A program made the translations under genes and the position numbers. A DNA stretch of 64,000 nucleotides, taken from NCBI GenBank assembly GCA_018857735.1, contig JABMCL010002113.1, positions 15,001-79,000 on the forward strand, read 5' to 3'. Below the pieces are notes generated by a model, which saw only the letters and a program-made list of their open reading frames with translations, was not told the origin of the DNA and did not search any database. Of this stretch, positions 35,906 to 60,690 are shown in pieces. Source of the DNA: Alviniconcha marisindica. Lineage: Eukaryota; Mollusca; Gastropoda; Provannidae. Each line of letters starts with the position of its first letter. Position 1 is the stretch's first letter.

Positions 35906-36485
35906 CGTTGGCGTGCAGTTGATGGGGAAGTTAGTTGCAGAATGTTGATGGCAAAGGTAGCTGTCATTCTGCAGCTCACTTCTCCATGAACAGCAAGCTA
36001 AGATGTCAGACTTCTGTTTCATCATTTGTTAGTGTACTGTCTGTCTGTTTGTGACTTGGAAGAGGTGCTTGCACTGAAAATGTGCATTGTTTTGTATTGT
36101 TTAATTAATACCAGCGTTCTTTTTAAGCGTTTGTGTTTTAATCCTTTTTTGAGAACACTACCAGTGATCTTTGTTTAGATTTTTGTTTTTTCAAAGGATC
36201 ACAGATTGTGCCTTCTGTTGGCATCTGTAACTTAGAATAGCACTAGTGAAACTGTATGTGCCACCCTTTTGTCATCAACAGTCAAGTTGTTTGGTTTGGA
36301 ACAAAACTGAAAGTGAATGCTTGCTTATTTTATGATCCTTGTGAATCATGTGAATTGTTTAATAGTAATCCAGGCTTAGTACATGGAAGTTTGTTTCTTT
36401 TTTCCTCGTCCTTTTTTTCTCGCACACGTAGTTGGAAAAGGGTGTCCCTGAGAGATTTGTCTGATTTGCATGCATGCTTCTTTAT
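35906..36485. other. Intergenic sequence, no gene seen
   Basis: Mixed AT-rich sequence between minisatellites. No family or splice-bounded frame recognised. Confidence 0.5.
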
Positions 36486-36489
36486 TCCT

Positions 36490-37330
36490 CTGACCAGGTC
36501 TTCATCAAGCTGTTCCATGATCGGGTCTTAATCAAGTTTCAACATGCATGATTTTTTAATTACTCTGATCAGGTAATCGTCAAGGTTTTCCACAATCAGG
36601 TCATCATCAAGGTTTTTCACGATCAGGTCATCATCAAGCTGTTCCATGATCAGGTCTTGATCAAGTTTTGTGATCAGGTCCAGGTCTTCAAGTTGTTGTA
36701 TTATCAGGTCTTGATCAAGTTGTCTCGTGATCAGGTCATCATCAAGTTGTTTCATGATCAGATCTTGGTGAAGTTGTTTTGTGGTCAGGTTTTCAAACTG
36801 TTTCATGATCAGGTCTTCATCAAGTTGTTTCATGATCAGGTCTTCATCAAGTTGTTTCATGGTCAGGTCTTGATCAAGTTGTTTCATGGTCAGGTCTTCA
36901 AATTGTTTCATGATCAGGTCTTCATCAACTTGTTCCATGATCAGGTCTTCATCCAATTGTTTCATGGTCAGGTCTTGATCCAATTGTTTCATGGTCAGGT
37001 CATCAAGTTGTTTCATGGTCAGGTCATCAGGTTGTTTCATGGTCAGGTCTTGATCCAGTTGTTTCATGGTCAGGTCTTGATCCAGTTGTTTCATGGTCAG
37101 GTCTTCATCAAGTTGTTTCATGATCAGGTCTTCATCAAGTTGTTTCATGATCAGGTCTTCAAATTGTTTCATGGTCAGGTCTTCATCAAGTTGTTTAATG
37201 ATCAGGTCTTCAAATTGTTTCATGGTCAGGTCTTCATCAAGTTGTTTAATGATCAGATCTTCAAGTTGTTTCTTGGTCGGGTCATCAAGTTGCCCCATGA
37301 TCAGGTCTTCATCAAGATGTGGCAACATGT
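36490..37330. repeat. 27/24-bp minisatellite, about 32 copies, open on both strands
   Basis: Units of AAGTTGTTTCATGATCAGGT followed by CTTCATC, with versions shorter by 3 or 6 bp. All length changes are multiples of 3. The minus strand keeps 269 codons open (repeat MKQLDEDLT), the plus strand 237 codons (KLFHDQVFI). No start context, splice signal or family match supports a real gene. Confidence 0.93.
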
Positions 37331-37339
37331 TTTTCAATT

Positions 37340-39295
37340 AGATGGTGATTACTTCTTTTTTAAAGTTTGAATGCAAGCTATGTTTCCTTATATTAACCAG
37401 TACATGTATCCAAGAGCATCCTGTGATTTTTGCGCTGGCAACCTGTTGTACAGGAGTGCTGAGGTGCCTGGCTAGCCACACATGATAGATGGTTTTAGCT
37501 GAGAACTGTATCCTAAAGCTGTATAGTGTCTGTCGTTGGCTTCCTTATTTTTCATGAATAAAATCAAGGGTTGTGGGAATATTTCTTTGCCAGCAAAATG
37601 ATAGGGAGATGTCAAGGTGTGTGTGTGTGTGTGTTGTGCACGCGCATATGTGTGTGTGTGTGTGTGTGGTGCGTCTGTGTGTGTGTGTGTGTGTGCGCGC
37701 GCGCGCGTGTGTGTGTGTTAGGAGGGAGGGCCGGGGGAGGGTGGTGGTGGTTATGGGGTTGTATGAACACATAACAGGAACATAACAATTTTTTACAAGT
37801 TTATTTTGACATTAGAACACAAAGGCATCCTTCTAAAAATGAGAAATACTGCTTGAAGCAAAATGCTGAAACGAGAACAGTGGCTTCCACCAAAAAAAAA
37901 TTGAGAGAACTGTTCAGTCCAAAAAGTGAAATAACACAACACCCACTAACAAAAAAATTAACGTGAAACAGTGTTAGGTTCAACAGACAACAACAACGAC
38001 ATCCACGTGGAAATACTGTGGGCTCTAAAACTGTGCTGGTGACGCAGTCGTGTACAGATGTGGACAATGACTGTTGCTGTCACACTTATCGTTTCAGATC
38101 CTTCCGTGCATCGCTTTAGGATTGATTTAACCTGTGCAGCCAGAGCCAACCTTACTGGGCTGTCTGCTGTTCGTTACAGACTTACTGTTTGGCGCCGAGC
38201 TGTCTACGGAGAGGTACCGGCGGGGACCGAAATCCCAGGAGGTGGGGGAAGAGGGAGACTGACTCTGCCTAACGCTACACTGTCACCACCAGAATGACTC
38301 CTGCATTAAGATGGGCAGCGATGAGAGCCATTTTAATGTTTTGTTAATTTGTGAGGGACAAAAAAACAACAACAAAAAACAAAGAACAAAAACAAACAAA
38401 AAAAAGGAGAGAGAAAAAAGAATTGTTTAGGTCGAAGTTTAGAAAACTAAACAACAACAACAACAGCTGCTTTATCGGATACCCCCAGGTACCCCTCTGT
38501 GTCTCTGTCTGTCTGTCTCACCCGTTCCAGCTCCTTTCTCTTTGTAATTTCCCCCGTGTAGCTTTAGTAGCATTCACTCAGATCAATGGCGATGGCTGGA
38601 TGTAAACAGACTTTTAGTCTACCCCACTGTCCTAGTAAACTAAAGTCCATTCATAGATTCCTTCATTCTCTTTTTGTCTTTATTTCTCTCTGTCTGTCTA
38701 TGTCTGTCTGTCTCTGTTTATGCCGTGAACACTAGACTGCGGACGGACTGATCTGAATCGATTGGCATCACAATCACTGCCATGGTCATTATTAGGAAAC
38801 GGTATAATACTTAACAGCTGTAGTCCTGTCAGCACAAAGACTGCACGATGAAACTAAATGACCTAAATTCACGGATTTAATGGAACGACTTCATCCTCAG
38901 CCTGATCATTCTGCCTCACAGGCTCCACAGACAGGAAGAAAGTGGAAAATGTTCTTTAAAATGACATGCCATGAACTGGTCTCCTACAACAAAACAAGCA
39001 AACAAGCAAACAATAACAAAACAGACCCCCCCCCCCCCAAAAACAATCTTGTGGGTAAGGTATGGGGACAACAACAACAATCGTATAACAATAAAATAAA
39101 CATTTACAACGCACATGTTATTCAATGTTAGAGACAAATTCAGCAGAATTATAATTTGCGTAGAAGGGGGGGAGCGGGGGGAACTGAAAATATGACGGAT
39201 ATGTACAGTAAACGATGTACGATAAAATGAAAACTGGTCGATCGTCTGAGAAAAAAAGAAGAAAAACAAACAAAAAAACTGTACCACTTGCAATC
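37340..39295. other. Intergenic sequence with GT and polypurine runs
   Basis: Contains a (GT)n/(GC)n tract at 37617-37720 and A-rich stretches near 38355-38410. No gene recognised. A TTTATT at 37801-37806 (AATAAA on the minus strand) could end a minus-strand transcript, but nothing links it to AOC. Confidence 0.45.
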
Positions 39296-39760
39296 CGCCT
39301 AGGCACTCGCACAATTATACTAACAGTTCATTATAACAACCCTATGCCAATCCGCCTAGGCACACACGAACAAGTATACTAACGGTTCATTATGACAACA
39401 GCCTCTAGGCAAACACACAAGTATACTAACAGTTCATTATGACAACATCCCCTAGCCAATCCGCCTAGGCACACACAAACAAGTATACTAACAGTTCATT
39501 ATGACAACAGCCTCTAGGCAAACACACAAGTATACTAACAGTTCATTATGACATCCCCTAGCCAATCCGCCTAGGCACACACAAACAAGTATACTAACAG
39601 TTCATTATGACAACAGCCTCTAGGCAAACACACAAGTATACTAACAGTTCATTATGACAACATCCCCTAGCCAATCCGCCTAGGCACACACAAACAAGTA
39701 TACTAACAGTTCATTATGACAACAGCCTCTAGGCACACACACACAAGCATACTAACAGTT
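39295..39760. repeat. Two-unit higher-order minisatellite
   Basis: The unit AAGTATACTAACAGTTCATT plus ATGACAAC is followed alternately by AGCCTCTAGGCAAACACAC and ATCCCCTAGCCAATCCGCC, giving an alternating higher-order array of about 4 repeats. Confidence 0.93.
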
Positions 39761-39770
39761 CATTATGGCA

Positions 39771-40060
39771 ACAGCCTTTAGCGGCCAAAGCGTTGGGACT
39801 ATAGCAAAATATTTGTTGTGTTAAGACTGAGTCCAGTATCAAATTACTTTCAGCAACAGCATTCCTTATGAAACGACAAATTTCATTATTAAAATTCCCA
39901 AAGTTGAGCATGTACAGCTGACGGAGTGGCGGGTAACACTGCACTTAGTATGTATGACAGTATGTACAGGTGTAGGGAAACGGTTGCACACGCAACCTTC
40001 TCACCCAATACTGGGCGAAATTCAGAGGTTTAGCTGAGGAAGGGTAACAAACAAACAAGG
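39771..40060 (+). repeat. Dispersed repeat family B, copy 2
   Basis: Similar to 19197-19475: GCAAAATATTTGTTGTGTTA, TAACACTGCACTTAG, CAGTATGTACAGGTG, GGGAAACGGTTGCA and GGGTAACAAACAAACAAGG. Confidence 0.65.
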
Positions 40061-40166
40061 AACAACAAGTAGGTCTAATATACTCAAGCTCAAAACTTAC
40101 CAACTTTTTACAACAACGGCCATAAAATGTTCGGACCTAAAAAGACCAACAAAAACAAAACAAAAA

Positions 40167-40169
40167 AGG

Positions 40170-40240
<71 letters not shown>
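40167..40240. repeat. (GA)n microsatellite
   Basis: About 36 uninterrupted AG units. Confidence 0.98.
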
Positions 40241-40242
<2 letters not shown>

Positions 40243-41095
40243 CTAATTACTTCCACAAAACCTCTCCAGTTGGAAGGCTTATTCACTACTCTACCTCCAT
40301 TGAACATGCGATCAGTTTCACACGTACTCTACACAGAATGGAGGACACGAGAAACATGCCCGATGTGTGTACAAATTGCCAGTTTTGTTCGAGTAAAAAA
40401 ATAAAAAAATAAAAAATGAGAGAGAGAGAAGAAAGAAGAAGTCTAGAACTGACGCTCCCAGGTGGCAACGCCATGGCTTAGTTCAGCATGCTACAGCTAT
40501 AGACAGTTTCCGGTATCAGCTTACAGTCAGCAGGCTCTTTGCCAAGTATACAGACTGACAGCTCCAAAATATCAAAGATATCCACAAAAAGTGATCGTCC
40601 ACATTGTCAATGACTTTGATACATCATTCTCAACTTTCTGAAATCCTCATCCTCATCCTTATTATGAAAACACGAAACGTGCATACACATGACTTTCCAT
40701 ACGGCTTCTTATCATTGCTTCTCCTTTTGGCTTGAGTGTGTAAATACCGAGACAGTTCAGATATTCAACAACAGCGATATCATACAGACACGTAGCGCGA
40801 TCAGTCTCTGGACGGGACTGATGGATGCAACTGCTGCTTGGTTCCCGCCCTCAGAGACAGTCGTTACGTGGAGACTGATCACGGGTGATCATTACACTAC
40901 GACCTGTGAATCGAGTGGTCAGAACAGGGCCCTTGCATCACATCCGCGTTACTGCTGATGACCGTGGGGACGTCGCCATTGTCGATGGTAAGGAAGACGT
41001 CCCAAGGAAGAAGGCGGAAGGGGAGAAGGAGACGAAGGAAGGAGAGGAGGAGAGCGAGAAGAAGGATGAGGAAGAGACTGAAGAAGAATGAGTAG
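40241..41095. other. Intergenic sequence, no gene seen
   Basis: A plus-strand frame at 40885-41091 ends in a Glu/Lys-rich run that simply reads into purine-rich DNA. No family recognised. Confidence 0.4.
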
Positions 41096-41150
41096 TATGT
41101 TACTTGGTGTTTTACGCCCAGTCAACCATTACGGTTATATCAGGGCGAAA
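41096..41150 (-). repeat. Dispersed GGGCGTAAAACACC motif, inverted copy
   Basis: The reverse complement reads CCTGATATAACCGTAATGG, TTGACTGGGCGTAAAACACC, AAGTAAC, matching 11621-11685. Confidence 0.7.
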
Positions 41151-41174
41151 GAAGAATGAACAAGAACAACAAAA

Positions 41175-41812
41175 CGAAGAAGGAGGAGGAGTAACTAGAA
41201 AGAGGAGAAGGAAGGAGGAGGAGGAGGAGGAGGTGGAGGAAGAGAAGGCGCTAAAAGAAGAAGAGGAGTAACTAGAAAGAGGAGAAGGAGGAAGGGGAGG
41301 AAGAGGAGAAAGGAACTAGACGGGGGAGATGAAGAGGAAGAAAGAAGAGCGGAGTAAGAGGAACTAGGAGGAAGAGGAATAGGAGGAAGAGGAATAGGAG
41401 GAAGAGGAATAGGAGGAAACAAAGACTGAGAAGCGTGAGAAGAGTAGAAGAAGAAAGAGAAGAAGAAGGAAGAGGAGGAGGATAAGGAAGGAGGAAAAAA
41501 GGAGGAGGAGGTAGAAGAAGAAGAAGGAAGAGAGAAAGAGAAGAGAAGAGAGGAGGAGGATAAGAAGAAGGAGACGAAAAAAGAGGAGGAGGAGGAGTAG
41601 AAGAAGAAGAAGGAAGAGGAGAAAGAGAAGAAGAAGGAAGAGGAGGAGGATAAGAAGAAGGAGACGAAAAAAGAGGAGGAGGAGGAGTAGAAGAAGAAGA
41701 AGAAAGAGAAGAAGAAGGAAGAGGAGGAGGATAAGAAGAAGGAGACGAAAAAAGAGGAGGAGGAGGAGGAGTAGAAGAAGAAGAAGGAAGAGGAGAAAGA
41801 AAGAAAGAAAAA
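41175..41812. repeat. 640-bp polypurine (GGA/GAA)n tract
   Basis: Almost every base on the plus strand is A or G, organised in diverged 60-90-bp blocks (AAGAAGGAAGAGGAGGAGG, AAGAAGGAGACGAAAAAAG). The minus strand shows a 225-codon Ser/Phe frame that is a repeat artefact. Confidence 0.95.
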
Positions 41813-41879
41813 CGGTGTAAACTTTGTCACGTACGCTAGTGCTAAGCCGTAGCCGTGTCTAGGGACGGCCAAACCCAGA

Positions 41880-43530
41880 CGTGTCCGTTACTGTTGTAGA
41901 CGAAGGGTCTGTGTGCCCTAACTCCTCTACAGCCGGCTCCGCAGCCCTGGACCTACCCGCGGGTGTGAACGGGGCAGGAAGCTGCAGACACGGGGATGCC
42001 GTGTTGTCGAATCTCCAGCAGCGGGCAAAATAACCCCACAACGTCACAACCTAACGACGCAACCGTGCAGCCCTGTCCTTCCTGCACAGCAGTCAACAGC
42101 AACTTCCTCCTCTCCCCACCTAAAGCAAACAACAAGAAAAAACAAACAAAACAATAACAACAACAACAACAAAACAAAGAGGGAGAAAAAACGAAGAAAA
42201 AAGGAAAGCAAACTAAAAAAAAATTAATTTTTTTTAGAAGCGCGCGCGTTAGAAAATGATGCATAAACAGAGGGGCGAAATTTTCGTTTTTCTTCGGTCT
42301 TTCATTAGAAGAAGCCGCTGTACATACCAATAAAACAGTTCACACGTAAAAACAATGTTGAAATTGAAAATGATACACAAGAATATCAGTTGAAACAGTG
42401 AAAACGATTCGCAAAACAGTCAATTAAAACTGAAAATGGTACACACGCAGGCACGCACGCACGCACTGACGCACACGCGCGCGCGCGCGCACACACACAC
42501 ACACACACACAACGACCAAAAACCAACAAAATAAAACGACCAACAAAACGAAAAAACGCTTTGCATCGAAACGGAAAATATTCACAATAAAACAGTTCAC
42601 GAAAATAACTAAAACCAATCAATACAGTTTACTTTAAACAAATTTTAACTGTTTTAAAAATAGTTTTTAATGTGTTAAAGCATTTCACATAAAAAAGTTA
42701 TTTAAAATCATTAAAACATTTCATACACACACAAAGACTAACTATAACTCATCAATTCACAACAACAACCAAAAACAACAACAACAAAACAACAAAAACA
42801 AAACGCACTTAAACAGATAAAACAGTTCCAAGGATGTTTTGTGTTTGTTTTTAACAACAACACCAGTTTAGTTAAAATTGTTATCCGAAACAGTTTACCA
42901 AAACATATGCTAAAACCATAACCGGATATTTTATGGAGAAAACGTTTGAACGCTTAACAAAGGCAGTTTTAATTCACAGACCAAATAACTGATAATTATA
43001 CACTAATAATAAAGAGGATTTCTAGAGCGCCATCGTGCGAATGACACAATAAGCATTACTCAGTATTAAAAAGCAGCTGCAACCATAGGCACGTAAAACT
43101 GAGTCATTTAAATTTATATTTGATAACATATAAAAAAATAAAATGATGATGTTATCTGACAATTTTCTTGTACTGATACCATGAAACGGTATGTTAGCAA
43201 GACCAATGATAAGATAATTTGTGTGCTAACCGTAATCACAGTTTATTTCTTTTACTTTTTAAAACTGGATTTATACACTGAACAAAAGTAAACATGACTA
43301 GACAATGGCTGATGAACTGCTTAATGTCAGTTATTGAATGCCCGTAACTGGCATTCTCGTCAGGTTATGTACAGAAACACAAGACAAAGGCATTCATTTG
43401 AACGAATGCTGTCTCCAGTCATCGACAGGAGGCGCAGAAATATAAAAAAAAAAGTTTTAAAGAGCACATAATTATTAGTCATATCACAACTGCAGTTTTA
43501 ATCTCCATGACAACAACATAAAGCGTCGCT
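41880..43530. other. Intergenic AT-rich sequence
   Basis: Contains (CAA)n, a (GC)n(AC)n tract at 42476-42512 and long AT-rich stretches. No gene recognised. It lies downstream of AOC and might include its 3' UTR. Confidence 0.4.
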
Positions 43531-43534
43531 GCAA

Positions 43535-43765
43535 CAATTTAAAGCTTAGTCACAACAAATTAAAGCTTAATGCATACAATTTAAAGCTGCATTGCAACAA
43601 TCAAAAACCTCGTTGCAATGGCTTTAAGCTTCTCTGCAGCAATTCGAGGTTCAATAGCAACAGTCTGAAGCTTTGTTGCAGTACCACACAGCTTCGTTGC
43701 AACAGTTAAAAGTTTTATCGCAACAAACTGAAACTTTATATGCATACATTTTAAAGCTTCTATTC
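43535..43765. repeat. About 24-bp minisatellite, roughly 9 copies
   Basis: Diverged units of TTTAAAGCTTCGTTGCAACA. Intergenic. Confidence 0.8.
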
Positions 43766-43807
43766 TATACCTTTTTTTTTTTAAACGCATACGCCGAAGT
43801 CATATTC

Positions 43808-43808
43808 A

Positions 43809-43875
<67 letters not shown>
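43808..43875. repeat. (CA)n microsatellite with CGCA extension
   Basis: About 34 CA units; CGCA- and CA-rich sequence continues to 44022, including (GC)n at 43959-43972. Confidence 0.97.
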
Positions 43876-44544
43876 CCACAACGTATGCACGCGCACACAC
43901 TCACTCACGCACATATACACACTCACACAAACACACTCCCGCACACTCACAGCACATGCACGCGCGCGCGCGCACGCACGCACGCACGCACGTACGCACA
44001 CACACACACGCACACACACAAGCGGAGAAACAAGTACAACTACAACCGAAAGGATCGGACCACTGGCAGACTGCCCAAAAAAACATGGACCTATATATAT
44101 ATATACATATACATATATATACATGGCCAAAACCGACATGCCTGGGTCAGTGGGATGGAGTCTGTACAACGCAGATTACTGTCAAATCGACTGGCTGCAG
44201 GAAACGATTGCGTTTAGCCTCTTACACTGTCAGCTAGAGTATTTTGACAGACTGGATTTAAACTCAGCAAGGGCAGTAACTCAGGCACCAGACGTGGCGA
44301 TTAACACTGTTCCGCCTGCGCGTGGATCTTTATGGGTCAGGAGCGTAACCAACGTCATTCGAGAGCAAGCAGAATCAATGTTTAATGTTTAAAGGTAACC
44401 AGGGTGTTAACGGCAGATAATAATAATAATAATAATAAATAATAATAATGAACACTTAGAGCGCCTAACCCGCACAGGCCCTAAGCGCTTACACGTTCTC
44501 TACAAATACATATTTGTCAAAATTCAATGCATACAACATGAATG

Positions 44545-44607
44545 CACGCACACACGCACGCACATAGACTCGCACACGCACGCACACACGCACACACACA
44601 CACACAC

Positions 44608-44659
<52 letters not shown>

Positions 44660-44739
44660 CTTGCACGCACGTACGCACACACGCACCCACCCACCCACAC
44701 ACACACACACGCTTGCACGCACACACCCATCCACCCACC

Positions 44740-44780
<41 letters not shown>

Positions 44781-44795
44781 ACACTCTCTCTCTCT
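44545..44795. repeat. (CA)n / (CCCA)n / (CT)n compound microsatellite
   Basis: Interrupted CA, CGCA, CCCA and CT repeats. Confidence 0.96.
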
Positions 44796-44925
44796 TTTTC
44801 TCGTCGATTTCCTCTGCATCCACACGAACTATTGAAAATTACACAAGCGAGAAAAGCAAAGAAACACAAAAATCAGCAAATACCCTGTAACCTGTGAGTA
44901 GACATTTTCTTGGCAAATTCAGGGG

Positions 44926-44926
<1 letters not shown>

Positions 44927-44962
<36 letters not shown>
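44927..44962. repeat. Poly-C run of 36
   Basis: Uninterrupted C on the plus strand (G on the minus strand). Confidence 0.98.
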
Positions 44963-44963
<1 letters not shown>

Positions 44964-45234
44964 CTAAGGCTATAAGAGAAATAAATTAGTGTGGTTTGCT
45001 ACTGTTGTTCACAATTTGTTCCCTGCTACATTTGGATACCTGTGCTCGTACCTGTGCTCGAACCGATACTACCCACTGGTTCCGTTCTGGGATGGCTTCA
45101 TGCACTGATCAGCATCTGTCCCTCATTAGCTTATCAGTCGTCTTTTGGTTGCTGTTTGGTTTGCGAAACGTTGCGAGAGTGATAGTATAGTCAAACACAC
45201 ACAGGACCAAATGCCTACACTGCTCGCATTGGCC

Positions 45235-56529
<11,295 letters not shown>

Positions 56530-56790
56530 CTGGGACAGACGACAACGGTGGTAATAGTGACGTCATCTAGGCCTCCTCCCCATCTTCCCACCCCCCCACC
56601 TCCGCCCCCTCCACTCCCATATTTCTTGTTTTCCTTCTGTGCGCGCGCACACACTCACTTCGTAAGAGATTTTATTTTATTTTATATGCAGCACCGTCTG
56701 TCTGGAATAGTTTCTTTTACAAAGTTAGATCGTCAAGCACATCTTTTAAAGTATCTTTGAAATGTCACCTCTTCAAGCTGTCCTACTGGC

Positions 56791-57112
<322 letters not shown>

Positions 57113-57806
57113 TGCTCGCGGAAGTTTATTTTGCCTGTGTTTTAGTTCCTTCCTTTGTAATGGGCTATGCGCTCCAGTTTGGAGAAATAGCACAGAAAAG
57201 AATGCATTATTATAATTATTATAATTATATACCATATCTAAACCAGCCTTGTGCCGGTGCCCTCTCCTCTCCTCTACCAACCTCAGCCTTATTAATTCAG
57301 CATGAACGCCCGCCATGTTTAGGAGGATTATCAATATGACAAGGCATTAAAATATGCACAGAAATGGTTGTTTGAGTTAATGGAAGGGCTCTTTTCGTCT
57401 CCTTCGTTGTACCCCAATGCTACTCCTAACCGTAGAACTAAATATAGTATTAACCCGCTAAACGTTAAAATCGTTCCTGTCGAAAAGCAGCCCCACGTTT
57501 TCTGTAATGGATTAGAGCCATTTTTAACCCTCCACATCCCACCCCACTCCTTGAAAAAAAAATGGACATAATTATTTCACAATGCGACCCAAGGGGTAGA
57601 TAAAAGCGATACTATGTTCTATTTTGATTTTTACTATAGCCAGCCTGCTTTCTGGACGCACAGGTAGAATCAGATGTCAGTCATGCCTGCCTTTAGACTT
57701 GGCTGACTACTGTAAACATTGGTTTGACACAGTGTTACAATTATGCATTTAAATGAGGCGCCTGGAATACGTCAAAACAATACATGTACACCTCCTGTAG
57801 TTTGAA

Positions 57807-57808
<2 letters not shown>

Positions 57809-57893
<85 letters not shown>
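57809..57893. repeat. (GA)n microsatellite
   Basis: About 42 uninterrupted GA units. Confidence 0.98.
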
Positions 57894-57895
<2 letters not shown>

Positions 57896-58059
57896 GTACA
57901 AACAGAGAACACGATGGCCTGAATTTCATCTGAAAATTATCCATTTCCACGACTTATGTAGTCAGAAACAGAACGATCCTCTCCCCACAAAAACACAGAC
58001 ACAGACACACACACGACACAGACACACACACTGACACTCTCACGGTCGCACAGACGCTG

Positions 58060-58960
58060 ACTCGGTGTGTTCGTGGAAGTGGGAACATTCCAGTCTGATG
58101 CCGGCAGACCCACACCCAACCGTTAGCCTGTGCCGGACTGAGATATCAGCCGGTCAGTAATGAGAATGGTCATCATGAAGGGCCAGTATGCAGGGGCTAG
58201 TCAGGCTGCAGACTGCCCAGTTGCCGCAGTGTAAGTTTACTCAACTCCGTGACGGAGCGCACGGCAATGTTACAGCAGCGTCCAATGGGAGAGAGCGCCA
58301 GCGCGCCCGGTGCGTTATGACGTAGTTCTGTTATGACACTGCGTCACGGTCACGTCATCAACAGGAATAGTAAAAGCACTCCGTCGGTGCGCGCAGACCG
58401 CTGCGGTCTGTTACTCGAGTTTCGTCACAGTTACATCACCAGACAGTCGAACCAAACCACCGTGTCGGTGTGCAATGACGTCATACGTGCTCAAATTACG
58501 CCACGGTTATATTATTAGACGGATTTAAACACGGCACTCGGTATCTTCCTACCGTGATCTGAGGGGAGGCTAGAGTGGATGGTAGAGGGTGGACGGGGGG
58601 GAGGGGAGGAGGGGGGGAGGGGGGAGGGGTCGGAGGGAGTGGTAGAGGTGAGTGCACGCAGGACAATCCACCACGAAGTACTGAATCTGTGTGATAACAC
58701 GGTGAGGTTTCTGGCCTCAGGTGAACCGCGGTGACTTATCGTTGGAGGAGAGTCATTAGCAAATGTAGGACGAGAATTCACCGCCTGCAATAGGGCAAGA
58801 TTTCATCCTTTATCTCTCTCCCCGAAAATCTTCCAGTTTTGACAGCCAAGCGTAAGAGCGATGAGTGTTTCCGTGAATCTAGTACCGGAAACGTTTCTGG
58901 TTTTGTTTGTTACCTTCGTCCTCAGTTGACCCTCAGCTGAACTAACTTGCTAGCTTTGTT
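58060..58960. other. AOC upstream flank with CRE-like sites
   Basis: Complex GC-balanced sequence, unlike its surroundings. Contains a full TGACGTCA at 58476-58483 and near matches (TGACGTAG around 58318, CACGTCATC around 58351). A candidate promoter or first-exon region for AOC; no coding frame recognised. Confidence 0.35.
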
Positions 58961-59334
58961 ATTTTTTATATATATATATATTCTTCTTCTTTTTTTGGGG
59001 GGGGGGGGGGGGGGTGGTGGTGGTGGTGTTCTGTTCTCTACATAGGTAGGGGGTTTATGGGTGGTGGTAGGTAACTTTAAACAAAACGTCTGGACACGTA
59101 TGTTTGTGTAACAGCGAGTAAGTGTATATTCCATTATATATATATATTTTTTATATATATTGAAGTCTCTTGTTGTTTTGGTGTAACTTCCTGACATGTG
59201 TTGTTGTCTTGATAATCGTGAGATCAGTCTAATATCACCTGTGTGAAAAGACTTTAAATAAAAGGCAAGAAGAATAAAGTATGGACTTGACACATAGCAC
59301 GACAGAAACATTTCAGACGTCCAATAAACTGAAT

Positions 59335-59600
59335 AAGCAGGCAAATGGCCATTGAAGCAAACAGGCAAAGGGCTATTGAACCAAACAGGCAAATGGCTAT
59401 AACAGGCAAAGGGCTATTGAACCAAACAGGCAAATGGCTATAACAGGCAAAGGGCTATTGAACCAAACAGGCAAAGGGCTATAACAGGCAAAGGGCTATT
59501 GAACCAAAAAGGCAAAGGGCCATTGAACCAAACAGACAAATGGCTTTTGAACCAAACAGGCAAAGGGCTACTGAACCAAACAGGCAAAGGGCTATGCAGT
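59335..59600. repeat. About 24-bp minisatellite, 11 copies
   Basis: Units of TGAACCAAACAGGCAAAGGG followed by CTAT. Confidence 0.93.
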
Positions 59601-59968
59601 CAACAAGCCGTATCACGACAGGATTCAATGTGATGTATCCATGTATGCAAACATACTTCTCGACATCATCGGTGGTGAAAACCTCAGTGCACAAAAAAGG
59701 CTTGGCCAGAACTGAGAGTACAATGACCGAACACAGCAGGGGTCGGAAAGGCAGTGAGTTATACTTTCGCCGTTTCAGCATTGAAACCGTCTACATAGAC
59801 GTGGCCTCAGCGCAAAGGCGTGACAAAAGCGTACATTTTTTATCCAGTTAAATCAGGAAAGGAATGTTGTTTTGCTGTGTGGTATTTATCGCTGATTCTG
59901 AATACATTTTCTCAATATGTGAGGGAAAAAAAAGCAACAACAACTAAACAACAGCAACAAAACAGACA

Positions 59969-59996
59969 AGTGCGCGCGCGCGCGCGCGCGCGCACG

Positions 59997-60074
<78 letters not shown>
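59969..60074. repeat. (GC)n(CA)n compound microsatellite
   Basis: About 11 CG units followed by about 38 CA units. Confidence 0.97.
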
Positions 60075-60078
<4 letters not shown>

Positions 60079-60439
60079 AAAAAAAGGAGAAAAAAAGAAA
60101 AGAAAAACACACAAAAAACAAAAAACCCCAACAAAACCCAACAAAAACACCACAAAAAACAACAACAACGACAAAAACAACCAAACAGCAACAACAAAAC
60201 GGCAGCTGTGTGACAGTAGACGAGAATGTGTCTTTTTGAAGTCGGTGTAGGTGTACTCACATTTCAGAACAGGAGCTGTTGCTGCCTTTCCGGTGGTCCG
60301 CGGTCACCAACTCCCAGCTTCCGGTCACCATGGTCACGTCCCCAAGTTCTGCTCACGTCCAAGACTTCCTGCTCGCCTTCTCAAGGTTCCCACCCGAGCT
60401 CCGGTCACTTCTCAAGCTTCCAGCTGAAACCCAGCTCAC

Positions 60440-60690
60440 TTCTCAGACAGTTCAACCTAGTCACTTCTGAAGATTCCGATCTAAACCAACCTCTGTCTCA
60501 ATCTATCTCAAGATTCCGGACTAAACCAAGCTCCCTTCTCAAGATTCTGGTCTAAGCCAACCTCACTTCTCAAGATTCCGATCTAAACCAACCTCTGTCT
60601 CAATCTATCTCAAGATTCCGGACTAAACCAAGCTCCCTTCTCAAGATTCCGGACTAAACCAAGCTCCCTTCTCAAGATTCCGTCTTAAAC
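60440..60690. repeat. About 32-bp minisatellite, 7 copies
   Basis: Units of TTCTCAAGATTCCGGACTAA followed by ACCAAGCTCCC. Confidence 0.92.

Noticed and set aside
40885..41091. Short frame ending in a Glu/Lys-rich tail
   Set aside because: The acidic tail simply reads into purine-rich DNA; no conserved sequence or splice boundary supports it.
41195..41872. 225-codon Ser/Phe-rich minus-strand frame
   Set aside because: It is the translation of the polypurine tract's complement, with no protein family features.
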